Positions 50,738-60,226 of a stretch of DNA of 64,000 nt are shown here, piece after piece. Source of the stretch: an uncultured Alphaproteobacteria bacterium (GTDB lineage Bacteria > Pseudomonadota > Alphaproteobacteria > Rhizobiales > Ancalomicrobiaceae); the NCBI GenBank assembly GCA_937892955.1, contig CALBKH010000104.1, positions 1-64,000 of the forward strand, read 5' to 3'. How positions within the stretch are numbered: position 1 is the first letter of the stretch; each line of letters opens with the position of its first letter. The notes beneath the pieces were generated by a model. That model was not told the origin of the DNA, searched no databases, and saw only the letters and a program-made list of their open reading frames with translations. A program made the position numbers and the translations under genes.

Positions 50738-52027
50738 TCATCCTCGATAGCTCCCCGGAAACACCACGTCCTGGTCGACCAGCACGTTGAACTTGTAGCC
50801 GGGCCGGATCTCGATGGTCGGCTGGACGTCGAGGTTCTTGGTGATGGTGCGCTCGGCGACGCGGCCGAAGGTCTCGGCGAAGTTGCGCCGGGCGGCGTCC
50901 GATGCGGTCTCTTGGGTTGAGAGAGTCGAGCTCTGCGGGATGGCCATGTCCATGCCGGCGCCGATGACGGCGAGGAGGATGGCCGAGCCGAAGGTCCGGA
51001 AATAATGATTGTCGACCTGATCGGAGAAGCCGCCGTAACCTTCGGCGTCGGTGCCGGCCATGCCGCCGATCTGCAGCGTCGCGCCATTGGGGAAGACGAT
51101 GTCGGTCCACACCACGAGGACGCGGTTCTGACCGAAGGAGACCTTGGAATCGTAGCGGCCGAGAAGTTTGGCGCCTTGCGGGATGAGCAGGCGTGAGCCG
51201 GTGGCGCTGTCGAAGACGTTTTGGCCGACCTGAGCGATGATCCGGCCGGGGAGATCGGAGTTGATGCCGGAGACGAGCGTCGCCGGGATCACCGAGCCGC
51301 GTTTCAGCTCGAATGGAGAGGTCTGGCCGACGACTCGGGAGGCGAGATAGCCGAGCGATTTGAGGTCCTGATTGAAGAACTCCTCCTTGGCCTTCTGCCC
51401 GTTGGGATCGGTCATCTGCCCGCCGACGCCTGCCTTCAGCGCGGCGGCATAGTGATCGGCTGCGGAACCGGCCTTGGCGAGCGATGCCTCCACCAGTCTT
51501 CCCCCCTGCCCGCTCGTCGTGCCCTGGAGCTTCTTCAGATCGAGGGCGAGCGGAGAGTCGTGAGCGGTGTTGGCGGCCTGAACCCGCGCCATGCGCTCGC
51601 GTTGGGCCTCGCGGAAGAGCTGTTCCTGCCCCTCGCGTTCCAATCGCGCGCGCCAGGCGTTGTCCGGCTCGGCCGGCGGTCGTTCGGGAGCTTCGACCAG
51701 CGGCTTCACCACGAAGGGATTGGCGGGCTTGTCCGGCGCCGGCTTGGCGGCGGGCGCCGGTTGGAAGGGTTGAGTGTCGGCCGGTTCACCGATGATGCCG
51801 TCGGCGACGCCGCGTTTCATCTGATCGGCGAAGCTCGAGGCCGAGCCGCCTCGCCCGCCGATTTCCGGGCCGGTCGGACCGCGGCCGTAGAAACCGCGGC
51901 TCGACAGGCCCCAGAACACCACCCCGAGAAACACCACGACGAGGCCGAGACCGACGACGATCGGCAGCCGGTTGAGCCGGCGGATCTTCGGCGACCCGGG
52001 GCCGGAGAGATCGAGAGACTGCACCAT
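50738..52027 (-). CDS. trbI: TrbI, VirB10-like channel protein
   Basis: A 429-residue protein from ATG 52027: one N-terminal membrane helix (LPIVVGLGLVVVFLGVVFWG), a proline-rich periplasmic linker (PAPAAKPAPDKPANPFVVKP) and the conserved C-terminal barrel (LIPQGAKLLGRYDSKVSFGQ, ERTITKNLDVQPTIEIRPGY). It spans both membranes in the mating channel core. It is the last gene of the traI-trb operon, with about 120 bp of plain sequence between it and IS630. Confidence 0.93.
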   Translation of the reverse strand: MVQSLDLSGPGSPKIRRLNRLPIVVGLGLVVVFLGVVFWGLSSRGFYGRGPTGPEIGGRGGSASSFADQMKRGVADGIIGEPADTQPFQPAPAAKPAPDKPANPFVVKPLVEAPERPPAEPDNAWRARLEREGQEQLFREAQRERMARVQAANTAHDSPLALDLKKLQGTTSGQGGRLVEASLAKAGSAADHYAAALKAGVGGQMTDPNGQKAKEEFFNQDLKSLGYLASRVVGQTSPFELKRGSVIPATLVSGINSDLPGRIIAQVGQNVFDSATGSRLLIPQGAKLLGRYDSKVSFGQNRVLVVWTDIVFPNGATLQIGGMAGTDAEGYGGFSDQVDNHYFRTFGSAILLAVIGAGMDMAIPQSSTLSTQETASDAARRNFAETFGRVAERTITKNLDVQPTIEIRPGYKFNVLVDQDVVFPGSYRG

Positions 52028-52038
52028 GATCCCCTCCC

Positions 52039-52491
52039 CTATCCGCGCCGCAGGATCGACAGCGGGCTCGACGGCACGGCCCCGGTCGGGGTCTCGCGAT
52101 AGGTCCGCGTCAGATCGAGGGTCCTCGTCGAGAGCCGCACCAGGATCTCGCCGTCGCCGGAGGTGACCACGTAGGCGAGAGGGATCGAAGCCCCCTCCCC
52201 TGCCGCACCGTCGCGGGTGACCGCATAGCCCTTGGCGCGCAGGGCGCCTTCGAGCGATGAAGCGAAGGGAGCGTCGGAGGACATGAGCACGATGGTCCCG
52301 GTACCGGGGCCGACCAGTTCGACGAGCCGGCCCGAGAGATCGCCGGCGATGGCGTCGGCGGTCGAGTTCGAGATCTCCGCCGGCGCTGAGCTGGCGATCA
52401 GACCCTCGGTGCCGAAGGTCTGGCAGGCGGCGATCGGCAGGGCGAGACATGCCACGGTGACGAGGCGGACGAGGGCGGTGTGGTCTCGCAT
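52039..52491 (-). CDS. trbH: TrbH, lipoprotein
   Basis: A 150-residue protein from ATG 52491 with a lipoprotein signal: VACLALPIAACQTFGTEG, lipid attachment at Cys23. The rest has the TrbH pattern (GPGTGTIVLMSSDAPFASSL, EGALRAKGYAVTRDG). It is an outer-membrane component of the channel, between trbG and trbI. Confidence 0.88.
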   Translation of the reverse strand: MRDHTALVRLVTVACLALPIAACQTFGTEGLIASSAPAEISNSTADAIAGDLSGRLVELVGPGTGTIVLMSSDAPFASSLEGALRAKGYAVTRDGAAGEGASIPLAYVVTSGDGEILVRLSTRTLDLTRTYRETPTGAVPSSPLSILRRG

Positions 52492-52493
52492 GA

Positions 52494-53321
52494 TCACCCT
52501 CCTCTCGCGATGGTGATCTTCTCTTGGCTCCATCCGACCCCGGAGACGAGGATCGCCCGATCGATCGCGTAGTCGACGATCATCAGTTCGCCCTTCATGC
52601 GATAGTTGACGATGCGGTTGTCGCCACCGGAGACGACGAAGAGGACCGGAGCGTCTGTCCCTGAGAGGGTCGATGGGAACTGGATGTAGGTCTTCGTCCC
52701 GTCGGAATAGACCCGCGTCGGCCGCCACGAAGCGCTGCCGCTCATCGAGAAGCCGAAGTTCAGCTGTTCGGCCGGGACACCGGCGCCGGGAAGGGTCGAG
52801 GCTTCCATGCGGGCGTTGACCGCCGCCATGCGCGCGCCGACGTCCTCCGGATAGTCGAAGCCGACCCGCGCCATGTACTGGGTCGGGTGCGACTTCAGTT
52901 GGAGGTGATAGGTCCTGCGCGAGGTGGTCACGACCATCGAAGTGACGAGATCGGGTTCCGCCGGCTTCACCACGAGATGAACGGCCTGTGCGCCGGAGTC
53001 GCCGGAGGTCGCTGGTTCGACCTTCCACCGCACGGTGTCGCCGACGAGCGCATCGCGAACCACTTCGCCGGCCTGGAGCTCGATGTCGCAGACCTGGAGC
53101 GGCGAGCAGACGATCGAGGGCTGCACCTCGCCGTAGAGGAAGACGACCTTGCCGTCGGGTCCGCGGGTGACGAGACCGGGCTTCTGGCGCCATTTGGCGG
53201 AAAGGCCGGCGCCGCGGGCTTCGTTGGTGCTCATCGACTGCGCCGAGGCCGCACTGCTGCTGCCGGTGACGAGGATCAGGGCGGCGACGGTGACGAGCGC
53301 ACGCGTTCGGTTGTCGGTCAT
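52494..53321 (-). CDS. trbG: TrbG, VirB9-like channel protein
   Basis: A 275-residue secreted protein from ATG 53321 with a signal peptide (ALVTVAALILVTGSSSAASA). Conserved VirB9/TrbG features: VVFLYGEVQPSIVCSPLQVC, DLVTSMVVTTSRRTYHLQLK, YIQFPSTLSGTDAPVLFVVS and VNYRMKGELMIVDYAIDRAI. It forms the outer-membrane core complex with TrbH and TrbI. Confidence 0.92.
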   Translation of the reverse strand: MTDNRTRALVTVAALILVTGSSSAASAQSMSTNEARGAGLSAKWRQKPGLVTRGPDGKVVFLYGEVQPSIVCSPLQVCDIELQAGEVVRDALVGDTVRWKVEPATSGDSGAQAVHLVVKPAEPDLVTSMVVTTSRRTYHLQLKSHPTQYMARVGFDYPEDVGARMAAVNARMEASTLPGAGVPAEQLNFGFSMSGSASWRPTRVYSDGTKTYIQFPSTLSGTDAPVLFVVSGGDNRIVNYRMKGELMIVDYAIDRAILVSGVGWSQEKITIARGG

Positions 53322-53344
53322 GATGAGGTCTCCAAGCCGGCCGG

Positions 53345-54007
53345 TCACAGCTGCGCCGTCCATTCGAAATCCTTGAGGTAGAGGCCGATCGGATTGAGGC
53401 GGATGACGCCTTCGTCCTGAGGCGGCGTCAGGGTGACGGTGGCGATGCCGCGAAAGCGCCGGCTCGCCGTCTCCTTGCCCTTGCGGTCGCGCTCGTATTC
53501 GGTCCAGTCGATCTGGTAGGTCTGGCTCGAGAGCGCGACGATGTTGGAGACCTCGACGGCGACGGTCGCGGTCTTGGCCTTGTCGAAGGGGGAATTGCCC
53601 CGGTACCAGGCGTTGACCTTCTCGGTCGCCGGATCGGCGGTGCGCAGCAGCGCATAGGTGCGATCGATGTATTGCTTCTGCACCACGGCATCGGGGGTCA
53701 CCGAGCGCAGATTGCTGACGAAGGCGCCGAGGGTGGCGCGCACGACGCGCGGATCGGCATATTCGATCTGTTGCGGCGTGCCGGCGGTGACCGCCGTCCC
53801 GAGCTTGTCGACCTCGACGATGTAGGGGACGAGCTTGACCTGCGTGCTCTGGAAGAGCGCATAGCCGAAACCGATCAGGGCCATCATGAGCGCCGTGATG
53901 CCGACGAGGCGCCAGCTCCGGGCGGCCTCGATATGGTCGCCGTAGCGTTCGCTCCATTCCTGGCGCGCGGCGAGATAGGGGTTCTCGGGTGGGGTGGCGT
54001 CGGCCAT
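53345..54007 (-). CDS. trbF: TrbF, VirB8-like protein
   Basis: A 220-residue inner-membrane protein: MADATPPENPYLAARQEWSE at the start, one membrane helix (LVGITALMMALIGFGYALF), then the VirB8 periplasmic fold (KLVPYIVEVDKLGTAVTAGT ... LNPIGLYLKDFEWTAQL). It acts in channel assembly. Confidence 0.92.
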   Translation of the reverse strand: MADATPPENPYLAARQEWSERYGDHIEAARSWRLVGITALMMALIGFGYALFQSTQVKLVPYIVEVDKLGTAVTAGTPQQIEYADPRVVRATLGAFVSNLRSVTPDAVVQKQYIDRTYALLRTADPATEKVNAWYRGNSPFDKAKTATVAVEVSNIVALSSQTYQIDWTEYERDRKGKETASRRFRGIATVTLTPPQDEGVIRLNPIGLYLKDFEWTAQL

Positions 54008-54027
54008 CGCTCTCGCGGCTCCTCGTC

Positions 54028-55185
54028 TCAAGATTTCGTCGGTCGGGTGGCAGCAGCACTCTGGCGCGCCTGATCGAGCTTGGCGTTGGCGAGGCCGAGG
54101 GTGGAGGTGCCGTAGGATCCGGGCGCACCAATCGCCTGATCGCGGGCGGCGGAAGCGAGTGCACCCCCGGTCGACCCGAACCCCTGCCGCATGCCGGCGA
54201 GCACCGAGGCGCCGACCGAGGCGCCGCCGGCACGGGCCGCCGAATAGCCGGAGGCGGCTGCCCGCCCTCCCCCATGGACGAGTGCGGCGCTGCCGGCGGC
54301 GAAGGACGCGGCCTGGCCGCCGTGGCGGATCGCCTCCATGCCGCCGGTGACCGAAGTGCCCTGAACCACGCCCTGAATGATGTTCGGCACGTAGATCGAG
54401 ACGACGAAGACGACGACCGAGATTCCGGCGATCGCCAGCGTCGAGACGAACTGATCGGATCCGGTCGAGGCGTTGGCGAGCCCCAAGAGAACGTCGGAGC
54501 CGATGCGGGCGATCATCACCAGCGCCATCAGCTTCATGCCGACGGAGAAGGCATAGGTCAGATAGCGGATCGCGAAATCCTTGGTATAGGAGGAGCCGCC
54601 GAGGCCGAGCATGATCATGCCGGCGAGGAGCCCGACATACATCTCGACCATCACCGCGACGAAGACCGCGGCGACCAGCGAGAAGCAGACGACGACCACG
54701 ACCATGGCGAAGACGGCGGCGATCGCCAGCGAGTTGTCCTCGAAGAGGCCGAACTTGGCCTTGTCGGACATGGTCGCGGCGACCTTCAGGCCGGCGTTGA
54801 AGACGTTCGCAGGAGACGCCGATCCACCACCGGCACCGATCTGGTAGAGACTGTCGACGACCGCCTTGGCGAAGCTCGGGCCCTGTTCGAGCACGAAGGC
54901 GAAGAGGCCGATGAACAGGATCCGCCGGACGAGGGCAGCGAACCAACCGTCGAGTGAGGCGGCCTCGATCGCCAGGAAGATCGCGGCGACCCCGACCTCG
55001 ATGCCGGCGAGGATCCAGAACAGCGAGCGCGCCGCCTGCATGACGGTCGTCTCCCAACCGCGCGCCGCCGTCACCACCTGGTTTTCCAGGGTGGTGAGAA
55101 CACTGCCCTCCTGCGCGAGAGCCGGGACTGCCACCAGGACGCAGGCCCCGGCAGCGATGATCGCGATCGGTGTTAATACGCGCAT
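54028..55185 (-). CDS. trbL: TrbL, VirB6-like polytopic membrane protein
   Basis: A 385-residue protein from ATG 55185 (GGAGGGCAGGGG upstream). Signal segment (LTPIAIIAAGACVLVAVPALA), at least five further membrane helices (for example VFAMVVVVVCFSLVAAVFVAV and FVSTLAIAGISVVVFVVSI) and a Gly/Ala/Ser-rich cytoplasmic tail. It forms the inner-membrane part of the channel. Confidence 0.92.
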   Translation of the reverse strand: MRVLTPIAIIAAGACVLVAVPALAQEGSVLTTLENQVVTAARGWETTVMQAARSLFWILAGIEVGVAAIFLAIEAASLDGWFAALVRRILFIGLFAFVLEQGPSFAKAVVDSLYQIGAGGGSASPANVFNAGLKVAATMSDKAKFGLFEDNSLAIAAVFAMVVVVVCFSLVAAVFVAVMVEMYVGLLAGMIMLGLGGSSYTKDFAIRYLTYAFSVGMKLMALVMIARIGSDVLLGLANASTGSDQFVSTLAIAGISVVVFVVSIYVPNIIQGVVQGTSVTGGMEAIRHGGQAASFAAGSAALVHGGGRAAASGYSAARAGGASVGASVLAGMRQGFGSTGGALASAARDQAIGAPGSYGTSTLGLANAKLDQARQSAAATRPTKS

Positions 55186-55199
55186 CCCCTGCCCTCCCC

Positions 55200-55361
55200 T
55201 CACCAACGTGGTTTCATCTGCTGGCCGCCGGTGGTGTCGTAGGCCTTGGGCGCGCCGAGGAAGTCCTCGGCCATCAGCCGTTTTCCCCGCGCGTTGAGCG
55301 CGAGGCCGACGGCGGTGCCGAGGACGGCGACGACGGCGAGCGCGAGGAGGAGAAATCGCAT
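55200..55361 (-). CDS. trbK: TrbK, entry-exclusion protein
   Basis: A 53-residue protein: MRFLLLALAVVAVLGTAVGL, then ALNARGKRLMAEDFLGAPKA and YDTTGGQQMKPRW. One signal or membrane helix followed by a short tail, between trbJ and trbL as in Ti plasmids, where TrbK limits entry of like plasmids. It is shorter than the usual 65-75 residues. Its last residues TGGQQMKPRW nearly repeat those of TrbJ (SGGQTMEPRW). Confidence 0.78.
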   Translation of the reverse strand: MRFLLLALAVVAVLGTAVGLALNARGKRLMAEDFLGAPKAYDTTGGQQMKPRW

Positions 55362-55366
55362 CGGGG

Positions 55367-56173
55367 TCACCAGCGCGGCTCCATGGTCTGGCCGCCGCTC
55401 GTCGCGGGGGCGGTGGAATCGAAGAAGCTCTCGCGGCGGGCCTGAGCGAGATCGCGGCTCGCCTGTTCCGACTGGTACCAGGTGCCCATCATCGTCATCT
55501 GCTGGGAGACGAGGCCACGCAGCTTTTGCATCTGGGCGACCTGTTGGGCGGCGATGTCGTGGCCGACCTGCAACGCCCGCATCTGCCCGTCGGCGCTCTC
55601 CGACATCGAGCGCAGCTGCGACATGGTCGCTTCTTCGGTCGAGAACTGCTCGGCGGTGAGGCCGGCGGCCTTCAGGGTGCCGCCGATCGTGTCGCGGTTG
55701 GTCGCCGACCAGCTCTGCCAGGTCGCGGAGAAGTTCTGTCCGGTCGGTTGGCTGGCCTTGAAGTCGGAATAGGACTTGAAGCGAGCGGAGAGCACGTCGT
55801 CGATGTTGCCCATGGAGAAGGAGATCCCCTGGGCCTTGGTCACGACGCTCTGCAGGCGGTTCAGGTCGCTTTGGACCTGCCCCCAGACATGAGCCGGCAG
55901 CTGCGCCGTGTTCTGCAGCATGTTCTGGTAGATCCGCAGTTGGTTCTGGATCTGCTCGGTGAGCTGGGTGATCTGCGTCACCTGATTGTCGATCTGGGTC
56001 GCCGAGTGGCCGACCAGACTGACCAGCTCGCCGTTGTTGAGGAGCTGCGTCCATTCGGTCGCGCCGCCGGTCAACCCGCCGCCGCCGGCGGAGGCCGGGT
56101 AGGGCGAGAGCAGGATCGCGACCACGGTGAGGATTGCGCCGGCGTCACGCCGGTGGGAGCAAGGTCTCGGCAT
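55367..56173 (-). CDS. trbJ: TrbJ, VirB5-like protein
   Basis: A 268-residue secreted protein with a signal peptide (AILTVVAILLSPYPASAGG) and long helices (NNGELVSLVGHSATQIDNQV, TQITQLTEQIQNQLRIYQNM). It is the minor pilus component and may contact the recipient. It overlaps trbE by 29 bp and ends SGGQTMEPRW, much like TrbK next to it. Confidence 0.9.
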   Translation of the reverse strand: MPRPCSHRRDAGAILTVVAILLSPYPASAGGGGLTGGATEWTQLLNNGELVSLVGHSATQIDNQVTQITQLTEQIQNQLRIYQNMLQNTAQLPAHVWGQVQSDLNRLQSVVTKAQGISFSMGNIDDVLSARFKSYSDFKASQPTGQNFSATWQSWSATNRDTIGGTLKAAGLTAEQFSTEEATMSQLRSMSESADGQMRALQVGHDIAAQQVAQMQKLRGLVSQQMTMMGTWYQSEQASRDLAQARRESFFDSTAPATSGGQTMEPRW

Positions 56174-58595
56174 GAGCCACCCCTCTCTGTTGGAGCCAAT
56201 GGCGGGGCCAGTCGGTCCCGAACGCGGCGTGAAGGGATCGGATCGTCGCGAGGTCCGCCTTGCCCGACGCTCCGACGAAGGCGAGGGTCAGGGGCCCCAG
56301 GCTCATGTCGAAGAGGCGTCGACCGATTGGTGAGACGGCGTAGTACTCACGTTTCGGCACGGCATTCGCGACGATCTCGATCTGGCGCTCGTTGAACCCG
56401 ATGCGCTCGTAGAACTCTCGTGTGCCCGGTTCGCGCGCCGCCCCGTTGGGCAGGCAGATCTTGGTCGGGCAGCTCTCCTTCAGGACGTCGATGATCCCGG
56501 ACCGCTCGGCATCCGAGATCGACTGGGTGGCGAGGATCACCGCGCAATTGGCCTTGCGCAGCACCTTCAGCCATTCCCTGATCTTGTCGCGGAAGGCGGG
56601 ATGGCCGAGCATCAGCCAGGCCTCGTCGAGAATGATCAGGCTCGGGGCGCCGGTGAGCCGCTTCTCGATGCGGCGGAAGAGATAGAGGAGCACGGGCACC
56701 AGGTTACGCTCACCCATGGTCATCAGCTCTTCGATCTCGAAGGTCTGGAAGGCGCCGAGCGCCAGACCGTCGGTTTCAGCGTCGAGGAGCTGACCCATCG
56801 GACCATCGACGGTGTAGGCGTGGAGCGCATCCTTGATCTCGCGCATCTGCACGCCCGAGACGAAGTCGGAGAGCGAGCGGCCGCGCGCCGCCGCCATCAG
56901 CTCGATCTGCCGCGAGACGGCGTTGCGATGGTCCGGCGTGACGGTCACGCCCTGCAGGACGATCAGGGTTTCGATCCACTCGGACGCCCAGGCGCGATCG
57001 GCCTCGCTCGACAGTTCCGACAGGGGACAGAAGGCGAGAGCCCCCTCCCCTGCCCCGGCGCCGATGTCATAGTGGTCGCCGCCGACGGCGAGCGTCAGCG
57101 GCAACATCGACCCGCCCTTGTCGAAAGCGAAGACCTGCGCGCCGTCGTAGCGACGGAACTGCGCGGCGATGAGGGCGAGCAGCGTCGACTTGCCAGATCC
57201 GGTCGGCCCGAACACCAGGGTGTGGCCGACGTCGTCGACATGGAGGTTGAGGCGGAACGGCGTCGAGCCCGACGCCACCTGCATCAAGGGCGGCGAACCC
57301 TCGGGATAGAAGGGACAGGGCGCGACCTCGGCTCCCGACCAGACCGAGTTCAACGGGATCAGATCGGCGAGGTTGCGCGTGCTGATCAGCGGTTCGCGGA
57401 CATTCGAGTACCAATTGCCGGGCAGGCTGCCGAGGAAGGCCTCGGTCGCATTGAGCGTCTCGATCCGGGCGCCGAAGCCTTCCGACTGGACCAGGCGGCG
57501 CACCGCTTCGGCCTTGTCGCGCAGCCGCTCCTCGTCTTCGTCGAAGAGCACGATCACCGCGGTGTAGTAGCCGAAGGCGACGAGACCCGAGGCGGCCTCG
57601 GCGATGGCGTCCTCAGTCTCGGCGACCATCGAAGCCGCATCCTGATCGAGCGATCGGCTCGCCGTCTGGAAGAGTTGGTCGAGGAACGGCCGGACCTTCT
57701 GCTGCCACTTCTTCCGCGTCCGCTCCAGACGCTCGCGCGCCTCGTGCTCGTCGAGGAACATGAAGCGGCTCGACCAACGATAGGTGAGAGGCATCAGGTC
57801 GAGGGCGTTGAGAATGCCGGGGGCGCTCTCCGCCGGCAGACCGTCGATGGCGACGATCGCCAGACGCCGATGGTCGACCAGTGGTCCGAGCCCATGGTGG
57901 AACTCGGCGACCGCCAACCAGTCGAGATACATCGGGATCGCCGGCAGGCGAACCGGATGGCTTTCGCCGGTGAGGGTGAAACGGATGAACTGGAAGAGCT
58001 CGTCATAGTGCGCGACGCGGAAGCCGCTCGCCCCGCTCACCTCCCGCGTTACCATCCGGCGGATCGACAACACACCGGCCAGATACTGCTCGATCTCGCG
58101 GATGCTGGTGCGGAAGAAGTCGAGCGTGGTGTCGACGAAGCTCGCGGTACGGCTCTCGTCGTCGGCATAGACGAAACGCGCCAGCCCGGCCTTGCGCGGC
58201 GAAGCCGAACGCCAGGTCAGGATCATCGCGTGTCGGCTCTCGAAGTGACCGCTCGCGCGTTCGAAGCGGATCCGCCGTTCGTCGTCGATCGCCCGGCTGA
58301 CGGGATCGGGAAACCGGCAGGCCTCTCGGGCCGGATAGGTGGTCGTCGGGACCCGCACCGCCTCGACCTGGATCATCCAGCCGGATCCGAGCCGCGCCAG
58401 GATGGCGTTGATCCGGCGGGAGACCTCGTTGCGCTCGAAGTCGGTCGAGCTCTCGCTGTCGGGGCCGGCGAAGTACCAACCGGCCATCAACGAGCCGTCC
58501 TTGAGCAGGATGACGCCGTTCTCGACCAGGGCCGCATAGGGCACCAGGTCGGAGAAGGACGGGCCGGAAGGACGGAAGGAGCGGAGCGCGACCAT
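56145..58595 (-). CDS. trbE: TrbE, VirB4-like ATPase
   Basis: An 816-residue ATPase from ATG 58595 (MVALRSFRPSGPSFSDLVPY). Walker A LVFGPTGSGKSTLLALIAA, Walker B PSLIILDEAWLMLGHPAFRD, and the late ATQSISDAERSGIIDVLKES. It powers pilus assembly and channel function at the inner membrane. The frame is open further upstream through trbD, but this start and length match the family. Confidence 0.94.
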   Translation of the reverse strand: MVALRSFRPSGPSFSDLVPYAALVENGVILLKDGSLMAGWYFAGPDSESSTDFERNEVSRRINAILARLGSGWMIQVEAVRVPTTTYPAREACRFPDPVSRAIDDERRIRFERASGHFESRHAMILTWRSASPRKAGLARFVYADDESRTASFVDTTLDFFRTSIREIEQYLAGVLSIRRMVTREVSGASGFRVAHYDELFQFIRFTLTGESHPVRLPAIPMYLDWLAVAEFHHGLGPLVDHRRLAIVAIDGLPAESAPGILNALDLMPLTYRWSSRFMFLDEHEARERLERTRKKWQQKVRPFLDQLFQTASRSLDQDAASMVAETEDAIAEAASGLVAFGYYTAVIVLFDEDEERLRDKAEAVRRLVQSEGFGARIETLNATEAFLGSLPGNWYSNVREPLISTRNLADLIPLNSVWSGAEVAPCPFYPEGSPPLMQVASGSTPFRLNLHVDDVGHTLVFGPTGSGKSTLLALIAAQFRRYDGAQVFAFDKGGSMLPLTLAVGGDHYDIGAGAGEGALAFCPLSELSSEADRAWASEWIETLIVLQGVTVTPDHRNAVSRQIELMAAARGRSLSDFVSGVQMREIKDALHAYTVDGPMGQLLDAETDGLALGAFQTFEIEELMTMGERNLVPVLLYLFRRIEKRLTGAPSLIILDEAWLMLGHPAFRDKIREWLKVLRKANCAVILATQSISDAERSGIIDVLKESCPTKICLPNGAAREPGTREFYERIGFNERQIEIVANAVPKREYYAVSPIGRRLFDMSLGPLTLAFVGASGKADLATIRSLHAAFGTDWPRHWLQQRGVAHAETLLPPA

Positions 58596-58603
58596 GTCGG
58601 ACC

Positions 58604-58903
58604 TCACGCGCGACGCCAGGGGGTGGAGGTCGGCCGATAGATCGGCCGATAGCGGATGTAGCGGGCATAGACCGCCCGCATCTGCGGATCGGCCTTGGCC
58701 ATCATCCGCAGGATTCCGAGGACGATCGTCCAGAGGAGGAAGCCGACGAGCGCCGAGGTCCAGGTCAGCACCACGAAGATCAGGATCGCCGCGGCGAGCC
58801 CGGTGACCAGCACCAACTCGCGGTCGGCGCCGAGCAGCAGGTTGGGACGCGACAGCGCCCGGTGAATGCGCGTGCGCTCGAGCGAGGACGTGATCTCGGC
58901 CAT
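58604..58903 (-). CDS. trbD: TrbD, VirB3-like protein
   Basis: A 99-residue protein from ATG 58903 with two membrane helices (LVLVTGLAAAILIFVVLTW and GFLLWTIVLGILRMM) after the conserved HRALSRPNLLLGADRELVLV. It works with TrbE in pilus assembly. It lies directly between trbC and trbE. Confidence 0.91.
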   Translation of the reverse strand: MAEITSSLERTRIHRALSRPNLLLGADRELVLVTGLAAAILIFVVLTWTSALVGFLLWTIVLGILRMMAKADPQMRAVYARYIRYRPIYRPTSTPWRRA

Positions 58904-59253
58904 CACGCCCCCTCCCCTGCCCGCTCGTCACTCACGCCGATGGAGGCGCCGGTCGAGCCGAACAGAGCGACGATCTGGGAGGCGCCGAGCAGGATGCCGG
59001 CGACGAGCACCACGTACATCAGCCGCCGCGCGAAATCGTTGAGCTCGCCGCCGAAGATCAGCATGCCGCCGGCGACCGCGACGGCCGCCAGCGCGATGAA
59101 GCCGGCGACCGGACCGGTGATCGACTGCTGGATCTGCTGAAGCGGGCTCTCCCACGGCAGGCTGCCGCCGCTCGAGGCGAGCGCCGGGCCGGCCATGCAG
59201 GCGACCACCACGAGGGAGAGGAGAACGAGCATACGGGTTCGATCAGGCGACAT
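58903..59253 (-). CDS. trbC: TrbC, conjugative prepilin (VirB2-like)
   Basis: A 116-residue pilin precursor: long signal (MLVLLSLVVVACMAGPALA), SGGSLPWESPLQQIQQSITG, then two membrane helices (PVAGFIALAAVAVAGGMLIF, LMYVVLVAGILLGASQIVAL). TraF is expected to process and cyclise it. It overlaps trbB by 11 bp. Confidence 0.91.
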   Translation of the reverse strand: MSPDRTRMLVLLSLVVVACMAGPALASSGGSLPWESPLQQIQQSITGPVAGFIALAAVAVAGGMLIFGGELNDFARRLMYVVLVAGILLGASQIVALFGSTGASIGVSDERAGEGA

Positions 59254-60211
59254 GGCGTCTTGCCTCGGTTGTGAGAGGGCGGGTCTGGTAGCGGCCGTCG
59301 ACGAAACCCTCGACCTCGAGGATCTCGCGCACGCGTCGACCGGTCGGGGTTCGCTCGATCGAGACGACGAGGTCGACGGCTTCGCCGATCACCTCGTGCA
59401 TCGGCTGCCGGCTCGCTTCGGCCGTCAGCTGTTCGAGCCGCCGCAGCGCGGAAGCCGCCGTGTTGGCGTGAACCGTGGTGATCCCACCGGGATGGCCGGT
59501 GTTCCAGGCCTTGAGCAGGGTCAGCGCGGCGCCGTCGCGCACCTCGCCGACGATGATGCGGTCGGGACGGAGCCGCATCGTCGACTTCAGAAGCCGAGCC
59601 ATGTCGACGGTGTCTGAGGTGTGGAGGGCGACGGCGTTCTCGGCCGCGCAGCGGATCTCGGCCGTGTCCTCGAGGATCACCAGGCGATGGTCGGGCGCGA
59701 CCCGCACCATCTCGGCGATCACCGCATTGGCGAGCGTCGTCTTGCCCGATCCGGTGCCGCCGGAGACGACGATGTTGCGGCGAGAGGTGACGGCCATGCG
59801 CAAGGCATCGGCCTGCCCTTCGCTCATCACGCCCGAGGCGACATAGGCGTCGAGCGCGATCAGTTGCGACGCCCGCTTGCGGATGGTGAAGGTCGGGGCG
59901 CCGACGACCGGCGGCAACAGCCCCTCGAAACGGTGTCCGCCGATCGGCAACTCGCCAGAGACGATCGGGCGTGTGTCGTCGGCCTCCGACTGGAGCGCGT
60001 GGGCGACGCTGCCGATGATGATCTCGGCGGTGCCGGCGAGCATCGTTCCGGCCTCGCGGATCCCCTCCCCCAACCGCTCGACGAAGATCCGCCCGTCGGG
60101 ATTGAGCATGATCTCGACCACCGACGGGTCTTCGAGCGCCGCGCGGAGCAGCGGCCCGAGGGCTTCCTCGAGCTTGCGGACCAACCGGGGATGGGAGCGT
60201 GCCTGAGCCAT
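59243..60211 (-). CDS. trbB: TrbB, VirB11-like ATPase
   Basis: A 322-residue hexameric ATPase: Walker A VVSGGTGSGKTTLANAVIAE, Asp box RLVILEDTAEIRC, Walker B LRPDRIIVGEVRDGAALTLL and the His box NTGHPGGITTVHANTA. It energises pilus assembly from the cytoplasmic face. It follows traI by 15 bp. Confidence 0.95.
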   Translation of the reverse strand: MAQARSHPRLVRKLEEALGPLLRAALEDPSVVEIMLNPDGRIFVERLGEGIREAGTMLAGTAEIIIGSVAHALQSEADDTRPIVSGELPIGGHRFEGLLPPVVGAPTFTIRKRASQLIALDAYVASGVMSEGQADALRMAVTSRRNIVVSGGTGSGKTTLANAVIAEMVRVAPDHRLVILEDTAEIRCAAENAVALHTSDTVDMARLLKSTMRLRPDRIIVGEVRDGAALTLLKAWNTGHPGGITTVHANTAASALRRLEQLTAEASRQPMHEVIGEAVDLVVSIERTPTGRRVREILEVEGFVDGRYQTRPLTTEARRHVA

Positions 60212-60226
60212 GTCGAACCCGCCGTC

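Noticed and set aside
56601..58640. A 679-codon open frame opposite trbE
   Set aside because: A shadow of trbE. Its composition is repetitive and it would have to overlap a clear ATPase gene completely.
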